Assembly (NCBI RefSeq): GCF_030209475.1 | Contig: NZ_JARVRW010000011.1 | Coordinates: 1-64,000 of the forward strand | DNA from: Microbacterium sp. lyk4-40-TSB-66 | GTDB lineage: Bacteria; Actinomycetota; Actinomycetes; Actinomycetales; Microbacteriaceae | DNA: 64,000 nucleotides | Direction: 5' to 3' | Part shown: positions 20,601 to 30,257 of the stretch, one piece after another | Numbering within the stretch: position 1 is the first letter of the stretch | Layout of the letters: each line of letters opens with the position of its first letter | The notes under the pieces: generated by a model | Database searches by the model: none | What the model was told of the DNA's origin: nothing | What the model saw: only the letters and a program-made list of their open reading frames with translations | Position numbers and translations under genes: made by a program

Positions 20601-23572
20601 GCGTGCTGGACGCCGAAGCGAACCCGAGCCCCATCACCTTCACCGACTACGTGCAGGTGCAGGCGGGCGCCGATCGCACGGTCCGTGTCAGCCCGCTCGC
20701 GAACGACATCGATCCCACGCAGGGCCGTCTCACCCTCAGCGGCGTGCGCCCCGATCTGCCCGAGACGCTCATCGACGGCAGCGGCAATCCGGAGTACGAA
20801 CGTCTCGACGGTTACATCGGCACCGTGTCCGACACCGCCGTCGTGCTCCGCGCGGGCGAGCAACCCGGCACACTGTCCTTCCTGTACGACGTGACGTCGG
20901 ACTCCGGCAACACCGGCCGCGGCCTGATCGTGGTGAAGGTCGTGCGAGAGGACGTGCCCGACTATCCCGTCGTCACCGACACCGTCCTGACCGTGGAGAA
21001 CCGCGACGACTTCGCCGCCGGCGTCGACGTGATCGCCGGCAAGGCGACGTGGTCGGGGGGCGAGGTCAGCGACCTCGACGTGGCGCTGTGGGGCGATCCG
21101 GTCGACGTGCAGGTCGATGGCCGACGTATCTCGGGCGCCCTCCCGGCGACGCGCCGGGTCGTTCCGTTCGCCGTGACCGGTCGCGTGGGCGACGCCGACG
21201 TCACCACCTACGCCTTCCTCCGAGTGCCCGGCGACGACGATCTGAGCCTCGCGCTCCGACCGAACGCGGCGCAGCGGGTCGATGAACTCGCGTCCGTCTC
21301 GTTCGACATGGCATCCCTCGTCGCCCTTCCTCGCAGGGCGACGCTCGAGGTCGGCGCCGACGTCACCCCCACGGGTGTGCGCGCCGAGGGACGATGCACG
21401 GTCGCGGGCTCCGTCGTCACCTACGACGCGGGCAGCGGCTCGCCGTGGACCGACGCGTGCCGCGTTCCCGTGCGGGTGGCCGGCAGCGACGAATGGACGG
21501 TGCTGTCGGTGCCGATCGGCGTCGTCGCCCGCAACCCGCAGCCCGAGCTGCGGCCGGGCGCGCTTACCGTGGGGCCGGGGGAGACCGCCACCTTCGATCT
21601 GCGCAACATGACGTCGTGGCAGCTCGGCCGCGAAGATGCGGCGGGCGTGCGGTATGCGCTGGAGTCCTCCGGCTCGGCATTCGCGGTGTCGCTCGACGGA
21701 TCCACGGTGACCGTGACCGGCGACGATCGCGCGCTCCCCGGTACCGAGAACGCCGCCGTCGTGTCGATCACCAGCCACGAGGCGGTGGCGCCTGCGCGTC
21801 TCGTGATGCGTGTGGGTGCCGCTCCCTCGACACTGCCCCAGGGGGGCACCACCTCGTCGCAGTGCTCCCAGGCGGCCGGAGCGGGCTGCACCATCGAGGT
21901 CATCGGCATCCCGGGGGAAGTGAATCCCCTCCCGCGGACGCCGCTCGAGGTCGTGGCGGTCAGGCCGACGGCAGGCTGCACGGGCGTGAGCTTCTCCGTC
22001 GCCTCGCCGACGAGCGTCGCCGCCGCATGGAACGACGACACCCCGGGGGCGTCGTGCAGCGCAGGCGTGACCCTCCGCGACGCCCAGGGACGCACGACGG
22101 CGTCGACCCGCGACGCCCGCGTCACCCTCGATCTGTTGGGCTACCCCCGTTCGCCGGCGAGCGTGCGGCAGACCGCCTTCGCCGACGGTTCCCTCACGCT
22201 GCGCATCGACCCGGGGGAGGCGGGCCGCGCCTACCCGGGCCTCTCCGGCTTCACGGTGCGCACCGGCGGACAGACCGTCGGACAGTGCGCGCCCGACGGA
22301 TCGTGCCCGCCCATCTCGGCTCCGAACGGCGAGCAGCGGGAGTACGTCGTGACCGCCGTGAACGCCGTCGGGGAGTCGCGGGGGGCGGTGCGCACGACCG
22401 GCTGGGCGTACCGCCCGCCCGCCCAGCCGCGCGAGCTCGCGTTCACCCCGGTGAAGACCGACGGCGAGGGCAACGTCGCCGATCTGCTGATCAGCGGGGT
22501 CGACGGGTCGGAGACGGGCGCGCTCGAGATCTCCAGCCCGGTGGGCCAGACCGTCCGCGTCGACGTCGGGCGCAATCAGGACGACGTGCAGGTGCGCCGC
22601 TTCGTCGTCGGATCCAATACCGCCACCAGCGTCACCGTCCGTCCGATCTCGCGATTCACCCTGCCGCCGGGGCTCGGCGGAGCCGCGAACGGGAGCGAGC
22701 TCGTCGGCACGGCGCACGGTGTCGGCGCCGCGCAGAACCTCACGCTGAACCTCACCTCGCGTCCGACGGGCGACCAGCGGTCCACCGTCGTCGCCGAGGG
22801 CTCGGCCCAGCCGAACGGCACCGACGTCGAGCTGAGGTACGACATCGCCGAGGGACGCTCCCGCTGCCAGCCGACGTCGAGTTCGGCGCGCGAGGAGTTC
22901 CCGAACCGCAACGACGGCGAGACCTACGAGTACACGTTCTGCGTCGAGACGTTCTTCCGTGGCGAATCGTACGGAGCGGTCGGCGTCAAGCAGAGTGTGA
23001 ACGTCCAGCAGAACGCCGCCGCCCCCGAGGGCTACACGTTCCGCGTCGACCCTGATGCCGAGGTGAAGGACAACACCGCGCGGTGGTTCATCGACCGCAG
23101 GCTCGAGGCGGGTACCCCGCCGCCCCGTAACAACAAGGTCGTCTACGACAACTGGGCTCCCGGATCGACCGTATTCGGTCGCGACCCGAACATCCTCGTC
23201 TACTTCCAGCACGAGACGTGGGGCACGCGGTCGCAGCCCGGCTCGGTGAAAGCGGCTCAGGGAAGCGCGCCCTATCAGGTGCAGGCGACCTGGGGCATCG
23301 CCAGTTGCGAGGGCGGCGGCCGACTCGTCGCTGACGGCACCGCGACCAACGGTGAGGGGAACGTGACCCCCAGCTACGCGAACGTCGTGTACCGGGACGC
23401 GAGCGGGACGCAGCTGCCGACGAACCCCGACGATCCGGCCCTCGTTCCGGTCGGGGCGACGTCCGTCGACCGCGTCGGCGTCACGGTGGCCTGGTCCGAC
23501 CCGGCGTGGAACCTGAACCCGAAGACCGTCGAGTTCGCCGGCGCCTGCCGACCCGGCATGCCGGCCCCCTGA
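17633..23572 (+). CDS. Giant exported Ig-like/cadherin-like repeat protein with Fn3-like C-terminal part
   Basis: This is a 1979-residue surface protein. Residues 5-28 form a signal peptide or signal anchor (VAGVAAAVVSAALVVTASVVW). Residues about 45-390 resemble a beta-propeller (repeated short strands with DxAGRVWI, LWTIPTDGSAP). From about 400 to 1170 come tandem Ig/cadherin-like (Big_9-type) modules with the hallmark VLLNDHDP, PVLSGWIDPDGD, PVLDNDISP, DAFAVDPDGDSV and SPLANDIDP motifs. Two Fn3-like modules occupy about 1500-1690, followed by a Cys-containing tail. There is no LPXTG/LAXTG signal, so anchoring is probably through the N-terminal segment. It overlaps the kinase gene by four bases and is followed 47 bases later by moxR. 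Adhesion or envelope assembly is likely; the ligand is unknown. Confidence 0.9.
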   Translation: MKRSTVAGVAAAVVSAALVVTASVVWPGLDAQQTPEVDTSVWALQTGDGQRYARVNTAVGELDTVRTAGNPSQVAQSGDGAYLFTDSYSKLTRIDEALPVDLQEEQLQAAPDTPPGTTSVVTAGDYVVYRTDAGALFAGRLSRAGQAAVELDPFGAEGDDDATAYAADAVALDDRGMLFAYSSADSSVLRYDIESDEVRGRDDLEADVASPVISAAGDTWVLVDAEAGRVWIRGGDPVDIETGDQVVVGDADAGARAVYVADDQSLWTIPTDGSAPRREMGGGGNVLGQPARPVWHQGIAYAAWLLPGEARGTLWRSDQGETDLDYGGATMPDQRRPVFVATAHAVILNETRTGWVWTVPDGSLVPSSQNWSLDDRTEQTAVQSEEQLSVVLDPKPPIAEPDAFGVRPGRLVTLPVLLNDHDPNEDVLSIVGESVTGLDPGFGSLSLTDSGQRLAVRVSPTAVGSATFAYAVTDGTAADGLTSKPTTVTLTVAPDDGNAAPVWCGVTACLQPWPTPEVARGGTVTVPVLSGWIDPDGDPLLLLSVENRGGIGTVAATPGGDIVYQHADDGSGGEQNVELDVTVADTRGATTTKPLLVRVTPDPALSVQSFAVVDTVDSSISIDVGPHVTGTAGDISLASVRVVDGAAATATVIGGSTDFELTAAQPGVYRVDFTVNGGGRDANGTARITLLPADAPAQLSTSPVVAFVRPQEDATLDVFRAVSNPTARVLLLSDVDADAEEGASLTVDTVGQNDLRVSGSTADGAAGLLGTVGYTVSDGTDDEGSQVTGEATVYLLPPAPEIAPIAVDDTVTVRAGAQIDIPVLDNDISPAGGRPTLDPSSVRATPAADGLAFASGGLLRYLAPTTPGAYEVAYRVSTTGTPSLWDEATVRITVLGDESNRAPLPGTLEGRVLSGGTTSIDFDAFAVDPDGDSVTLDRIVTQPERGTASVSPDGESILYSSLPGDRGQVSLRYRVSDSAGATGEGTVRIGVLDAEANPSPITFTDYVQVQAGADRTVRVSPLANDIDPTQGRLTLSGVRPDLPETLIDGSGNPEYERLDGYIGTVSDTAVVLRAGEQPGTLSFLYDVTSDSGNTGRGLIVVKVVREDVPDYPVVTDTVLTVENRDDFAAGVDVIAGKATWSGGEVSDLDVALWGDPVDVQVDGRRISGALPATRRVVPFAVTGRVGDADVTTYAFLRVPGDDDLSLALRPNAAQRVDELASVSFDMASLVALPRRATLEVGADVTPTGVRAEGRCTVAGSVVTYDAGSGSPWTDACRVPVRVAGSDEWTVLSVPIGVVARNPQPELRPGALTVGPGETATFDLRNMTSWQLGREDAAGVRYALESSGSAFAVSLDGSTVTVTGDDRALPGTENAAVVSITSHEAVAPARLVMRVGAAPSTLPQGGTTSSQCSQAAGAGCTIEVIGIPGEVNPLPRTPLEVVAVRPTAGCTGVSFSVASPTSVAAAWNDDTPGASCSAGVTLRDAQGRTTASTRDARVTLDLLGYPRSPASVRQTAFADGSLTLRIDPGEAGRAYPGLSGFTVRTGGQTVGQCAPDGSCPPISAPNGEQREYVVTAVNAVGESRGAVRTTGWAYRPPAQPRELAFTPVKTDGEGNVADLLISGVDGSETGALEISSPVGQTVRVDVGRNQDDVQVRRFVVGSNTATSVTVRPISRFTLPPGLGGAANGSELVGTAHGVGAAQNLTLNLTSRPTGDQRSTVVAEGSAQPNGTDVELRYDIAEGRSRCQPTSSSAREEFPNRNDGETYEYTFCVETFFRGESYGAVGVKQSVNVQQNAAAPEGYTFRVDPDAEVKDNTARWFIDRRLEAGTPPPRNNKVVYDNWAPGSTVFGRDPNILVYFQHETWGTRSQPGSVKAAQGSAPYQVQATWGIASCEGGGRLVADGTATNGEGNVTPSYANVVYRDASGTQLPTNPDDPALVPVGATSVDRVGVTVAWSDPAWNLNPKTVEFAGACRPGMPAP

Positions 23573-23619
23573 TCCCGTGCCGTCCCGGCATCCCTCCCCT
23601 CACAGCCAAGGAAGACGAC

Positions 23620-24585
<966 letters not shown>

Positions 24586-24631
24586 CGATGGCCCGCATCC
24601 CCGGGATCCGTCCGGCGACGGGGGGTGACCT

Positions 24632-26008
24632 GTGCCCGATGCCGATCTCACCGAATCGCGCCTGACGCGCACGTCCGCCGGCACACTGCGGACGGGCTCG
24701 CGCACGTCGGTCACGTCGACGTCGGTGCGCCGCCAGCGACGCATCGTGCGCGCCGTGGTGCGGGCGACCGAGCTGTGGCGGATCCTCGCCGATGCAGTCG
24801 TGGCGACCGCGCGATGGGCCGGGCGAACGGTGCGTCCCGCCGGCGCCGCCGTGGTCGCCGCCGCCACGATCGGTCTGATCCTCGGCGTCGTGTTCGGATG
24901 GGTGGAATGGATGGTCGCGGGGGCCGCCGCCCTCCTGCTGCTGGCGATGAGCGTGCCGTTCCTCTTCGGAGCCCGCGCCTACGACGTCGACCTCACCCTG
25001 CAGCACGAACGCGTCGTCGCGGGCCACGGCGTCACGGGCCGGATCGTGGTGCGCAACGACGGTGCGCGCGCCGCTCTGCCCGGACGACTCGACATCCCGG
25101 TGGGGCGCGGGCTGGTCGAGTTCGGCGTGCCCTTCCTCCGTCCTGGGCACACCACGGCCGAGCCGCTGCAGATCCCCCCGCTGCCGCGCGGCGTCGTTCG
25201 CATCGGTCCGGTGACGACCGTGCGCAGCGACCCCGTCGGGTTGCTGCGACGCGAGCACGCGTTCGACGACGTGCACGACCTCTTCGTGCACCCGCGCACC
25301 GTCGGCCTCCCCTCCACGAGCGCCGGCTTGATCCGCGATCTCGAGGGGAGCGCGACGCGTCGCCTCGTCGACGCCGACATGTCCTTCCACGCCATCCGCG
25401 AGTACGTCCCCGGCGATGCGCGCCGCCAGGTGCACTGGAAGTCCACCGCCAAGACCGGCCGTCTCATGGTTCGTCAGTACGAGGAGTCCCGCCGGTCCCG
25501 CATGGCGGTCGTGCTCGCCGCGGCGACGCCGGAGTACGCGGATGCCGATGAGTACGAGCTCGCCGTCTCCGCGGCAGCCTCCCTGGGCCTGCGCGCCGTG
25601 CGCGACGCCCGGGACGTCGATGTCGTCACCGGTTCCGAGATCCCCCGTGTGGTGAAGGGACGCCTCCGCGCGATCCGTCACCTCCCGGTGGTGTCGCCGC
25701 GGGCGATGCTCGACGGCTTCAGCGGCCTCGATCGGCACGACAACACCATGCCCGTGGAAGACGTCTGCCGTCTGGCGGCCGAGGCCGGCGAGCGCCTGTC
25801 GATCGCATTCGTCGTCGTTGGCTCGGCCGTGCCCCTGGCGCGCCTGCGGCAGGCGGCCCTGGCCTTCCCCGTCGACACCGCCGTGGCGGCCGTGATCTGC
25901 GACGAACGCGCGCACCCTCGCATGCAGAGCGTGGCGGGCCTCACGGTGCTCACCATCGGTACGCTCGACGACCTGTCGGGGCTGCTGGTGCGGGGAGCGG
26001 CCTCGTGA
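24632..26008 (+). CDS. DUF58 domain membrane protein
   Basis: This 458-residue protein is the second member of the MoxR-DUF58-TGase trio. Two adjacent hydrophobic segments lie at about residues 68-112, followed by an Ig-like stretch. The DUF58 signature REYVPGDARRQVHWKSTAKTG appears at about residues 254-274. DUF58 is related to VWA domains, but the strand after the signature reads MAVVLAAATPEY, without a DxSxS metal-binding motif, so the metal site seems lost. The start is GTG at 24632; the ribosome site is weak, so a nearby alternative cannot be excluded. Its stop overlaps the next GTG start by four bases. Confidence 0.9.
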   Translation: MPDADLTESRLTRTSAGTLRTGSRTSVTSTSVRRQRRIVRAVVRATELWRILADAVVATARWAGRTVRPAGAAVVAAATIGLILGVVFGWVEWMVAGAAALLLLAMSVPFLFGARAYDVDLTLQHERVVAGHGVTGRIVVRNDGARAALPGRLDIPVGRGLVEFGVPFLRPGHTTAEPLQIPPLPRGVVRIGPVTTVRSDPVGLLRREHAFDDVHDLFVHPRTVGLPSTSAGLIRDLEGSATRRLVDADMSFHAIREYVPGDARRQVHWKSTAKTGRLMVRQYEESRRSRMAVVLAAATPEYADADEYELAVSAAASLGLRAVRDARDVDVVTGSEIPRVVKGRLRAIRHLPVVSPRAMLDGFSGLDRHDNTMPVEDVCRLAAEAGERLSIAFVVVGSAVPLARLRQAALAFPVDTAVAAVICDERAHPRMQSVAGLTVLTIGTLDDLSGLLVRGAAS

Positions 26009-28533
26009 GTGCGCGCCGTGCCGCGCGTGCCGCGACGGACCGTCGCGAGCCGGCGATCACACCCCGCGTGCTCGGCGGCGCCGTCTACGCCGCGGTGTGC
26101 GTCGTCCTCGCCGCGATCGCCGCATGGCCGGTGTACGCGACGTCGGCGTTCCTCCTGCTCGTCGGGGTCTCCGCCGTGGTCGCGGCGGGCGTCGTCGCCC
26201 TCGTCTCCCGGCGCGGCGGGGGAGGGTGGGCTCTCACGGCCGCTCTCGCGGCCGCGTTCGCCGTGCTCGCGGTCCCTCTCGCGGTGCCGTCGCGGATGAC
26301 CTCGTTCCCCGAAGGCATCCGGGGGCTCGGCGAGGCCTTCGCCGGCGTCGTCGTCGCGTGGAAGGACCTCGTCACCGTCGACCTGCCGGTCGGGGCCTAC
26401 CGCAACCTGCTCGTCCCGGCACTCGTCGTCTTCCTCGTGGGCACGGCCGCGACGCTCGCGCTCGCCATCCGTTCCGACCGTAGAGCACTCGCCGCCGCCG
26501 TCGTGGGCTCGGCCATGACCGGGTTCGGGCTGTTCTTCGGCCGCACCGCGACGAGTTCGGCACTGTCGATCGGCCCGGTCGAGTTCGCGGCTCCGGTCGA
26601 GACGGCGGTGGGGCTCGGAGCCCTCCTCGCCGCGGTGCTGTGGCTCGCCTGGCGGGCCCGCGACGAGCGCGTGCGCGCCCTGGCGCGGGCGAGCGCCCGG
26701 TCCGGTGTGAACGCCGGGCGGGGGCCGTCCCTCGCCGACCGACGACGAGCGGCCCTGGGCGTGGCGATGGTCGTCGTCGCGGTAGTCGCGACCGTCGCAG
26801 TCGTCCCCTGGGCGGCGCGCGACGCCGACCGTCGCGTCCTCCGGTCGGTGGCCGGACCGGAGCGGCAGATCGCCGAGGCGGTGAGCCCACTCGCCGCCTA
26901 CCGCGCCCTGTTCTCCGACGCCCGTTCCGACGATGTGCTCTTCCGCGTGACGAGTCCCGCGGGTGCGAGTGCCGCAGAGCTTCCCGAGCGCGTCCGCATC
27001 GCCACGCTCGACGCGTACGACGGCGAGATCTTCCGCGCGTCGGGCGACTCGGGGGGAGGCTTCGTCCGATTGCCGTCGTCCCGCGATGCCGGCGACGGCC
27101 GTGCGATCGACGCCGACGTCGAGATCGGGGACCTCGGCGGACTATGGATGCCGACGGCCGGGCGTCTGTCGGCGGCGACGTTCGACGGCGACCGGAGGGC
27201 GCTGCTCGCCGACCGCTTCTACTACAGCGCCGACGCACAGGCCGGCGTGCAGATCGCCGACGGGGGCTTGCGGCCGGGAGACCGGTACCGCCTCGACGCG
27301 GTGGAGCCCGCGGGCTCCGACCTCGTCTCGCTCGCGCCCCCCGGTGACGCAGCCGGGACCACCGGCGGTGACAACCTGCGCCGGTGGGTGGAGCAGAACG
27401 CCTCGGGTTCGGGTGGGGCGGCGCTGCAGGGGCTCGTGAGCTTGCTCCGCGAGCGCGGCTATCTCAGCCACAGCCTCGCCCTGGAGGGGTCCGCACCGCC
27501 GGACTGGACGCAGGACCTGCCGGGCTACCGACTCCAGCCGAGCGCCTCGGGGCACTCGATCGCCCGCATCGACCGCATGTTCGAGCGGTTGCTCGAACGC
27601 GAGGACGACCCGCGTGCTGCGGCGTCCGGCAACTTCGTCGCCGCGATCGGCGATGACGAGCAGTTCTCGGTGGCGACGGCCCTCATCGCGCACGAGCTGG
27701 GTTTCCCCGCCCGCGTCGTGGTGGGTGCGCGCCTGAGCTCCACCGACACCTCCCTCTCGACCTGCGACGCGGGGGAGTGCCGGGCGCGCGACATCACCGC
27801 CTGGACCGAGGTGCAGGGCTCCGACGGACGTTGGACGCCGGTCGACGTGACCCCGCAGTGGGAGAAGTCGCCGAGCCTGGAGGTCACCCAGCAGCAGGAC
27901 CCGGAGAATGTCACCGAGGTCCGGCCCGACACCGTCGAGGAGGTCGTCCCGCCCGAACCGGTGCAGGAGGACGACGCGCTCGACGACGACGAGCGCACCG
28001 ATGACGGAGTGGATCTCGCCTGGCTGTGGGCGCTCGCCCGGGTCGGCGGCATCGCGCTGCTCCTCGTCCTCCTCGTGTTCGGGCCGTTCCTGACGGTGAT
28101 CGCCGCCAAGCTGCTGCGTCGGCGAGGCCGTCGACTCGATCCCGACCCGCGTTCGGCCATCGCCGGCGGCTGGGACGAGTACGTCGACTCCGCGCTCGAC
28201 GCCCGTCGCACGCTGCCCCGCGCACCGACCCGTCGCGAGGTCGCCGAGGTGCTGGCCACCCCCGGCGGGATCCGTCTGGCCGACGACGCGGATCGGGCCG
28301 TGTTCTCCCCGAGTGCGGTGACCGCCGACGAGGCCGCGGCGTTCTGGCGCATCGTCGACGAGGAACGGCGCGCCCTGCGCAGCCACCAGAGCAGGTGGCA
28401 GCGGGTGCGCTCCGCCGTATCGTTGAGATCGTTCCTGGGGTTCCTCGCCCCGGGCCGTCGGCGGCGGAGGCCGCCGCACCGCGACGAGAGGGGGAAGCGT
28501 TCCGCCGTTCAGGTGGGGCGCGACACGACATGA
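26005..28533 (+). CDS. Transglutaminase-like membrane protein (DUF3488-type), apparently catalytically dead
   Basis: This 842-residue protein has five or six hydrophobic segments in the first 230 residues, a long extracytoplasmic region, a further hydrophobic segment at about 674-700 (LARVGGIALLLVLLVFGPFLTVI), and a cytoplasmic Arg-rich tail. The transglutaminase-core region (about 515-620) is recognisable from EQFSVATALIAHELGFPARV and WTPVDVTP. The catalytic Cys, expected in the G-x-C-E-Q-F motif, is Asp551 (GDDEQF). The catalytic His, expected before AWxEV, is Thr598 (DITAWTEV). Only the Asp (D614) remains. It is therefore more likely a scaffold or binding protein than an enzyme. Start and stop both overlap neighbouring genes by four bases. 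Confidence 0.9.
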   Translation: MSARRAARAATDRREPAITPRVLGGAVYAAVCVVLAAIAAWPVYATSAFLLLVGVSAVVAAGVVALVSRRGGGGWALTAALAAAFAVLAVPLAVPSRMTSFPEGIRGLGEAFAGVVVAWKDLVTVDLPVGAYRNLLVPALVVFLVGTAATLALAIRSDRRALAAAVVGSAMTGFGLFFGRTATSSALSIGPVEFAAPVETAVGLGALLAAVLWLAWRARDERVRALARASARSGVNAGRGPSLADRRRAALGVAMVVVAVVATVAVVPWAARDADRRVLRSVAGPERQIAEAVSPLAAYRALFSDARSDDVLFRVTSPAGASAAELPERVRIATLDAYDGEIFRASGDSGGGFVRLPSSRDAGDGRAIDADVEIGDLGGLWMPTAGRLSAATFDGDRRALLADRFYYSADAQAGVQIADGGLRPGDRYRLDAVEPAGSDLVSLAPPGDAAGTTGGDNLRRWVEQNASGSGGAALQGLVSLLRERGYLSHSLALEGSAPPDWTQDLPGYRLQPSASGHSIARIDRMFERLLEREDDPRAAASGNFVAAIGDDEQFSVATALIAHELGFPARVVVGARLSSTDTSLSTCDAGECRARDITAWTEVQGSDGRWTPVDVTPQWEKSPSLEVTQQQDPENVTEVRPDTVEEVVPPEPVQEDDALDDDERTDDGVDLAWLWALARVGGIALLLVLLVFGPFLTVIAAKLLRRRGRRLDPDPRSAIAGGWDEYVDSALDARRTLPRAPTRREVAEVLATPGGIRLADDADRAVFSPSAVTADEAAAFWRIVDEERRALRSHQSRWQRVRSAVSLRSFLGFLAPGRRRRRPPHRDERGKRSAVQVGRDTT

Positions 28534-30257
28534 CCGATTCGACGATGGTGGTTCTCGGGATGACGTCGCTGGCGCTCGTCGTGGTGCTGTACGTCTGGTT
28601 CGCCCTCGCCCTCGCGGCGATGTTCCGCAAGATGGATGAGCCGACGTGGAAGGCCTGGGTGCCGGTGCTGAACGTCGCGACCGTGCTCCAGCGGGGTGAC
28701 TTCTCGCCGTGGCTGGTGCTGTTGAACGTCGTACCGCTCTTCGGCACGTTCGCCTTCGTCATCGTCTTCATCGTCGCCGTCCACCGCATCACCACGGCGT
28801 TCGGCGGCGGCGCCGGGCTGACGGTGGTGGGCGCTCTCTTCCCGATCGTCTGGGCGAGCATCCTCGGGTGGGGCTCGGCGCGGTGGTCGGGACACGACGG
28901 CACCGGTCGCGTCGAGGAACGTTCGGGTCCGTTCCGGCGGGGTAACGACGCTCCACCGGCGTACGTTCCGCTCGTGGGTGGCTGGACCCCGGGTGCCGAG
29001 GGCGCACCGGACGCTCCGGGTTCTGCGCGGAGCCGGTGGACTCCGGACGCCCCCGCCGCGACGAGCGCGCCGGGCTCTGCACGGAGTCGCTGGACCCCGG
29101 ATGCCGCCGGTGAGACGGAGGGGCCCGAGTCCGAGCGCGCGGGAGCGGTGTCCGTCCCCTTCTCCGAACCGGCGGTGATGCCGTTCGCCGCGCCGTCCGT
29201 CTCGCTGGCCGATGCGATCCCGTCGTCCGCCGATTGGTCGCCCCCGGCCGATCCGGCGCGCGCGCCGTCCGCCGATCGTGACCGCGGCGACGACGACGCG
29301 CGTCGCGGACGAGCGGACGCGGCGCCCGATACGTCGGTGTCGGAGGTGCTGGACGCGCTGCGCCAGGACTCCCGTCGGGGGCCGGGCGGTCCGCGGCGCG
29401 GCCTCGCCGTGGACGCGCTCCAGGGGATGTCGGACCCTCGCGCCGAGAAGGCGCCCCCGACCCCGGAGGATGCGCCGAGCGTCCCCGTGGTGGGCTCGAC
29501 CGCCGGCCGAGCGGTCGGGACGGACGGATCCCCCGCCTCCCCGGGGCGCGGACACCTCGCCGAGCCTGACGTGCGCGAGGGGCTGGACGTGGATGCCGAG
29601 CCGTCCGTCGCCCCCTGGGTCACTCCCTCCCGACGATCGCAGCGGACCGGCGGCGACTCGGGGGCGCCGATCGCCGACGTGCCTCTCACGCGTCCCTCGC
29701 CCGAGCCCGTGGCGGCATCGCGTCCGTCGGCGGTCCCTCCCGGTGAGGAGTTCCCCGAACTGTCCGAAGCGGTGTCCGCCGTCGCCGAACTGCCGGAGGC
29801 GGGGTCACCCCGGTCGGCGCGCACGTCGGTCTCGACCCTGTTCACGCAGTCCGAGCTGCCCACCATCGCGGACGAAGACGATGTCGACGCGCTCGATCGC
29901 ACCGTCGTGACACGGCGCAAACGCATCCCGTGGACGCTCGTGCCTCCCGCGGGTGCGCCGGTCGCCCTGACGTCGGGAGTCGTCATCCTCGGGCGCCGAC
30001 CCGGGCCGGATGCCGAGCACCCCGACGCCCAACTGATCGCGATCTCGGACGAGACGCGGACCGTGTCCAAGACCCACGCTCGCCTTCAGCTGCGCGGGGA
30101 CGTCTGGTACGTCACCGACCTCGACTCCACGAACGGGGTGCTGTTCGCCACGCTCATGGGCACCGAGGTCGAAGCGCCGCCGGGGGAGGAGATCGAGGCC
30201 GGAGAACGGTTCTTCCTCGGTGACGCGGAGGTGCGGTTGACGCGGAGCGACGCGTGA
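28530..30257 (+). CDS. Membrane protein with C-terminal FHA domain
   Basis: In this 575-residue protein, residues 1 to about 115 contain three hydrophobic segments resembling the DUF5684 membrane domain (FALALAAMFRKMDEPTWKAWVPVLN then LLNVVPLFG). Residues about 130-470 are a long, disordered, Ser/Pro/Asp-rich cytoplasmic linker containing short repeats (GSARSRWTPDA appears twice). Residues about 480-575 form an FHA domain: ILGRRPG, SKTHARL and DSTNG carry the conserved Arg, Ser, His and Asn residues that bind phosphothreonine. It is a natural reader for products of the kinase encoded in the same operon. Starts and stops overlap both neighbours by four bases. Confidence 0.92.
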   Translation: MTDSTMVVLGMTSLALVVVLYVWFALALAAMFRKMDEPTWKAWVPVLNVATVLQRGDFSPWLVLLNVVPLFGTFAFVIVFIVAVHRITTAFGGGAGLTVVGALFPIVWASILGWGSARWSGHDGTGRVEERSGPFRRGNDAPPAYVPLVGGWTPGAEGAPDAPGSARSRWTPDAPAATSAPGSARSRWTPDAAGETEGPESERAGAVSVPFSEPAVMPFAAPSVSLADAIPSSADWSPPADPARAPSADRDRGDDDARRGRADAAPDTSVSEVLDALRQDSRRGPGGPRRGLAVDALQGMSDPRAEKAPPTPEDAPSVPVVGSTAGRAVGTDGSPASPGRGHLAEPDVREGLDVDAEPSVAPWVTPSRRSQRTGGDSGAPIADVPLTRPSPEPVAASRPSAVPPGEEFPELSEAVSAVAELPEAGSPRSARTSVSTLFTQSELPTIADEDDVDALDRTVVTRRKRIPWTLVPPAGAPVALTSGVVILGRRPGPDAEHPDAQLIAISDETRTVSKTHARLQLRGDVWYVTDLDSTNGVLFATLMGTEVEAPPGEEIEAGERFFLGDAEVRLTRSDA

